Assembly: GCF_030915445.1 (NCBI RefSeq)
Contig: NZ_CP133264.1
Coordinates: forward strand, 1,426,001 to 1,490,000
DNA from: Clostridium sp. OS1-26
GTDB lineage: Bacteria; Bacillota; Clostridia; Clostridiales; Clostridiaceae
Length of the DNA stretch: 64,000 nucleotides
Direction: 5' to 3'
The notes under the pieces are model-generated. The model worked only from the letters and a program-made list of their open reading frames with translations, was not told the DNA's origin and did not search any database. Every line of letters starts with the position of its first letter. Position 1 is the stretch's first letter. Shown here in pieces: positions 56,851 through 64,000 of the stretch. The translations under genes were made by a program, and so were the position numbers.

Positions 56851-57422
56851 AAGCTATTCCAGTCTTGTTCATAGGTAGCATGAAACTCATCACTTCTATT
56901 ATAGGTTAAAGAGGAAGGATGATACATAGGAAAAATGTGACTTTTAATATCTTCGTTGAAATATAGTTTCCCATGGCACTCACCAATAGATTTAAAATTT
57001 GTAAGTCTTTTTAGTGGAACATTTCCAAGAGTTATAATAATTTTAGGATTTACAAATTTTATTTCTTCATCTAAAACCTCGCGAAAAAGATTCACTTCTA
57101 AAGTTTTTGGTGGTCTATTACTAATAGTTACTCTACCACTAGGATTTTCTTTTAATTTTATTGGTCTAAAGAAACAAGTGTTTGTTATGCGGATTTTCTC
57201 CCTAGACAAACCTATAGAGTTTAAATATCTTTCAAAATTTTTTCCAGCCATGCCTACAAAAGGTTTTTTTTCTTCAACTTCATTTTTACCAGGGGCTTCA
57301 CCTACAAATAGTATGTCACATGGTATTGGTCCATCACCAGTTATATATCCACCTGTCTTATCGCTAGTATAATTATCAGTGATAATTATAATTTTTGATT
57401 CTAGTTCTTTTTGTATGTCCAT
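56826..57422 (-). CDS. uracil-DNA glycosylase family protein
   Basis: 198 residues from ATG 57422 (GGAG seven bases upstream; an upstream extension to 57461 overlaps it). UDG-superfamily motifs: FVGEAPGKNE (motif 1, near 39-48), KPFVGMAGKNFERYL, and PMYHPSSLTYN (motif 2 with His). It resembles family 4 enzymes, yet the N-terminal CxxC that family 4 uses for its [4Fe-4S] cluster is absent, and only three scattered Cys are seen. It probably excises uracil or a related base, but it may be a distinct subfamily. Confidence 0.85.
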   Translation of the reverse strand: MDIQKELESKIIIITDNYTSDKTGGYITGDGPIPCDILFVGEAPGKNEVEEKKPFVGMAGKNFERYLNSIGLSREKIRITNTCFFRPIKLKENPSGRVTISNRPPKTLEVNLFREVLDEEIKFVNPKIIITLGNVPLKRLTNFKSIGECHGKLYFNEDIKSHIFPMYHPSSLTYNRSDEFHATYEQDWNSLKEALKNI

Positions 57423-57683
57423 TCTAACTCTCCTTATAATCTGATTTATTGTATTTATCATAAATTTAATACTTATCAGCTTAGATATAATTATTTTTTT
57501 CTAAAAATCATTTTATATACTTTGCTATATATGAAGAGTTAATAAGTGAAACTTTAGTATATTTAGTTAAAGGTTATGTAATTATATTATATATGGTTTA
57601 ATTGTATTGATACACTTTGGTATATCTAATAAGAATGATATAATTCATTTAAAATATTCTTATATTTAGTGGGAGTGGTACAA

Positions 57684-58817
57684 ATGAAAATTCCGTATAT
57701 AATGACACCTGGTCCAACTCAGATAAGGGAAAATGTAAGATTAGCAAGAAGTATAGAAACTACAAACCCAGATTTGGATCTACAATTTTATGATTTTTAT
57801 AAAGAAACTTGTGAAAAAATAGGTCAATTTTTAAAAACTAAAAACGAGGTAAGGATCTTAAGTGGAGAGGGAATACTAGGCTTGGAGGCAGCGTGTGCAT
57901 CTTTAACAGAAGAAGGAGATAGAGTCTTAGTAATAGATAATGGTATATTTGGAGAGGGATTTGCTGATTTCGTAAAAATGTATGGGGGAGAGCCAATACT
58001 TTTTAGTGGAGATAGGCAGAGAGAAATTGATATTAATGAGCTTCAAAAATTTTTAGATAAGGATAGCAATTTTAAGTATGCAACTGTGGTTCATTGTGAT
58101 ACACCTTCTGGAGTATTAAATAATATAGCAAAGATATGTCCTATATTAAAAGAGAAGGGTATTCTTACTGTTGTCGATAGTGTTGCAGCTATGGGTGGAG
58201 AAGAAGTAGATGTAGACAAATGGCAAATAGATATAATATTAGGTGGTTCACAGAAGTGTGTTTCAGCTCCTCCTGGTCTTACATTTTTAAGTATAAGTGA
58301 GGATGCTTTTAATGCTATGAAAAATAGGAAAAAACCTATAGCTTCCTTCTATTGTAATTTATTAGTATGGGAAAATTATTATGAAAACAAATGGTTTCCA
58401 TATACGCAACCTATAAGTGATATTATGGGACTGAGTAAAGCCATGGATAATTTGATAGAGGACAAAGAAATTATAATAAGACATGCTCAAATAGCTCAAG
58501 CTACTAGAAAAGCAGTTTTAGAAGCTGGGTTAAGCTTATATATAAAGCAAGGATATTCAAATACTGTTACAGTTATAGAAATACCTGAAGATATAAATGA
58601 TGCTGAACTAAGAAATTATATGTTGGAAAAGTATAATGTACTAATTGCTGGTTCTTTTGGATACCTAGGTGGCAAAGTAATAAGAATAGGACATATGGGA
58701 GAAAACGCAAGAATTGATAAAGTTAGTTATACTTTGTTTGCGTTGCAGAAATCATTAGAACACCTTGGATTTAACTGTAGATGCGACATATCTTCCTGTT
58801 TTTTAAGTGAGTTATAA
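57684..58817 (+). CDS. class V aminotransferase, second copy
   Basis: 377 residues; PLP-dependent class V fold. It begins IPYIMTPGPTQIRENVRLA, has SGEGILGLEAA, DSVAAMGGEEVDVDKW, the PLP lysine in LGGSQKCVSAPPG and an ending with several Cys (CRCDISSCF). It is a distant paralogue of the T-box-regulated enzyme at 45054, but no T-box precedes it, so it may act on another amino donor or acceptor such as alanine-glyoxylate. ATG 57684 is chosen for GGGAG nine bases upstream. Confidence 0.87.
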   Translation: MKIPYIMTPGPTQIRENVRLARSIETTNPDLDLQFYDFYKETCEKIGQFLKTKNEVRILSGEGILGLEAACASLTEEGDRVLVIDNGIFGEGFADFVKMYGGEPILFSGDRQREIDINELQKFLDKDSNFKYATVVHCDTPSGVLNNIAKICPILKEKGILTVVDSVAAMGGEEVDVDKWQIDIILGGSQKCVSAPPGLTFLSISEDAFNAMKNRKKPIASFYCNLLVWENYYENKWFPYTQPISDIMGLSKAMDNLIEDKEIIIRHAQIAQATRKAVLEAGLSLYIKQGYSNTVTVIEIPEDINDAELRNYMLEKYNVLIAGSFGYLGGKVIRIGHMGENARIDKVSYTLFALQKSLEHLGFNCRCDISSCFLSEL

Positions 58818-58826
58818 AATAAAAGG

Positions 58827-58872
58827 AAAAAAAGTTGTTACTGGAACTACCGGTAACAACTTTTTAATTTCA
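58827..58872. terminator. bidirectional terminator between aminotransferase and DUF1904 genes
   Basis: AAAAAGTTGTTACTGG paired with CCGGTAACAACTTTTT (one G-U), loop AACTA. Confidence 0.9.
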
Positions 58873-58875
58873 TGA

Positions 58876-59202
58876 TTAGAAATGTTGGCCATTTTCGTAA
58901 TAGGAATTTTCTTTTAGTACAGTAAAGAAAATATCTACACTTTCATAACCACACTGATGAACAAAATTATTTATAGTTTCAGCAACTTTATCTTGTACTT
59001 CTTGCCCTCTATCAAACCATACGACTTCAATAAAAGGATAACCTTCACATGTCTCTCCATCTCTTATGAATGTTGATGGTATACACTCAATTGTAAAATA
59101 ACTTCTAGGACATCCTATAATCTTTTCTAGCTCATCAATCATATTAGTACTTATACTACATATTTTTGATACTTCTACTCCTCTTACTTTTATCTGTGGC
59201 AT
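58876..59202 (-). CDS. DUF1904 protein
   Basis: 108 residues of the DUF1904 family, which is related to the tautomerase fold: MPQIKVRGVEVSKICSIS, IPSTFIRDGE, PFIEVVWFDRGQEVQD, NFVHQCGYESVDIFFTVL. In true tautomerases Pro after Met is catalytic; here Pro2 is present, but activity is unproven. ATG 59202 follows AGGAGGTGA; a start at 59223 overlaps that site. It stands alone before rRNA operon 3. Confidence 0.87.
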   Translation of the reverse strand: MPQIKVRGVEVSKICSISTNMIDELEKIIGCPRSYFTIECIPSTFIRDGETCEGYPFIEVVWFDRGQEVQDKVAETINNFVHQCGYESVDIFFTVLKENSYYENGQHF

Positions 59203-59283
59203 TAAAATCACCTCCTGTAACATTTTAACTTATAAACGATAAAAATTAAATATAATTATTATTAAATATGTCAACATTTCCTG

Positions 59284-59507
59284 GTGTATCAATATGAGAA
59301 TAACAAAGAAAAGTATATAAAATAAGAAGAAAAATAGGCATAACTGAATTAAATAAGATAAATAAAGAATATTGCAGTTACATAATGTGATAGAATAACA
59401 CATGTCGCTTGAAGAAACGACAAAGCTTAACAAAAACAATTTAAAAAAAGTTGTTGACAAGGTTAAGCGGATGTGATAAACTACAATAGTTGCTGCGAGA
59501 GAGCAAC
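59284..59507 (+). promoter_or_regulatory. rRNA operon 3 control region
   Basis: One promoter: TTGACA 59454-59459, 17 bases, TAAACT 59477-59482. The dyad TGTCG-N10-CGACA (59403-59422) stands 31 bp before it. GTGTATCAATAT (59284-59295) lies about 158 bp before it. Leader hairpin 59489-59507. 59203-59632 holds no gene otherwise. From about 59389 it is the same as the operon 2 region. Confidence 0.8.
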
Positions 59508-59632
59508 ATGATCCTTGAAAATTAAACAGAGGTTAAAAATCAAGATGATTTTTATTAAGTAAACTAAACCAGCAATTCTTTTGAACTACTTGTTAGTAGT
59601 CAAAAACAACAGTAATGAGCATTCAAACTTTT

Positions 59633-64000
<4,368 letters not shown>

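Noticed and set aside
59230-59460. 76-residue minus-strand frame upstream of rRNA operon 3
   Set aside because: AT-rich, lies over the rRNA promoter elements, no ribosome site or recognisable family.

Overview
The window is a low-GC Gram-positive chromosome segment around the replication origin of a Clostridium (sensu stricto) species. This follows from the low-GC coding bias, the clostridial 16S sequence, the sporulation genes (bofA and ytaF homologues, spoIIIJ/jag), the T-box leaders and the classic Firmicutes origin order rpmH-oriC-dnaA-dnaN-S4-recF-remB-gyrB-gyrA. I do not assign a species. Almost everything is core chromosome. I see no prophage, insertion sequence, CRISPR array or defence island.

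Layout. 1-5650 (minus strand): rpmH-rnpA-yidD-yidC-jag, then mnmE-mnmG, pointing away from the origin. 5651-6221: oriC with DnaA boxes; a second box group lies between dnaA and dnaN. 6222-15052 (plus strand): replication genes through gyrA. 15102-20743: rRNA operon 1 with two upstream promoters, a 5S gene carrying its own promoter, and two tRNAs. 20807-28573: an HD hydrolase, NiaR, a ferredoxin-like DUF362 protein, a large UPF0182 membrane protein, an L,D-transpeptidase and a GlpO-like/DUF1667 pair. 28616-35803: a serine and arginine translation region, with a T-box-controlled serS, six tRNA-Ser genes covering four anticodons, two tRNA-Arg genes, psd, a TetR regulator, a UbiB-family kinase and tadA. 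35814-39646: SRP RNA-dnaX-ebfC-recR-yaaL-bofA, the order also found in Bacillus. 39690-43826: ytaF, sfsA, a Nudix hydrolase, a TIM-barrel protein and a flavodoxin-ferredoxin. 44405-48431: two tandem serine T-boxes upstream of an aminotransferase, serA and a DUF1015 gene. 48481-50732: a methyltransferase and a GNAT acetyltransferase. 50858-56129: rRNA operon 2 and tRNA-Lys. 56387-59202: VanZ, a uracil-DNA glycosylase-like protein, a second class V aminotransferase and DUF1904. 59284-64000: rRNA operon 3, cut by the window end inside 23S.

How the genes fit together. Two linked themes stand out: replication with ribosome supply near the origin (three co-directional rRNA operons within 50 kb), and serine supply (serS, the tRNA-Ser genes, and serine biosynthesis under T-box control).

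Quality warning. Three genes (gyrA, the DUF362 ferredoxin and bofA) are each broken by the apparent loss of one base in or beside a six-base homopolymer. As gyrA is essential, this looks like systematic homopolymer under-calling rather than real decay. The points most worth a second look are regulatory: a DnaA-box cluster in front of sfsA, a hairpin between a strong Shine-Dalgarno sequence and the Nudix start codon, a conserved dyad about 76 bp upstream of the rRNA start sites, and duplicated tandem T-boxes.
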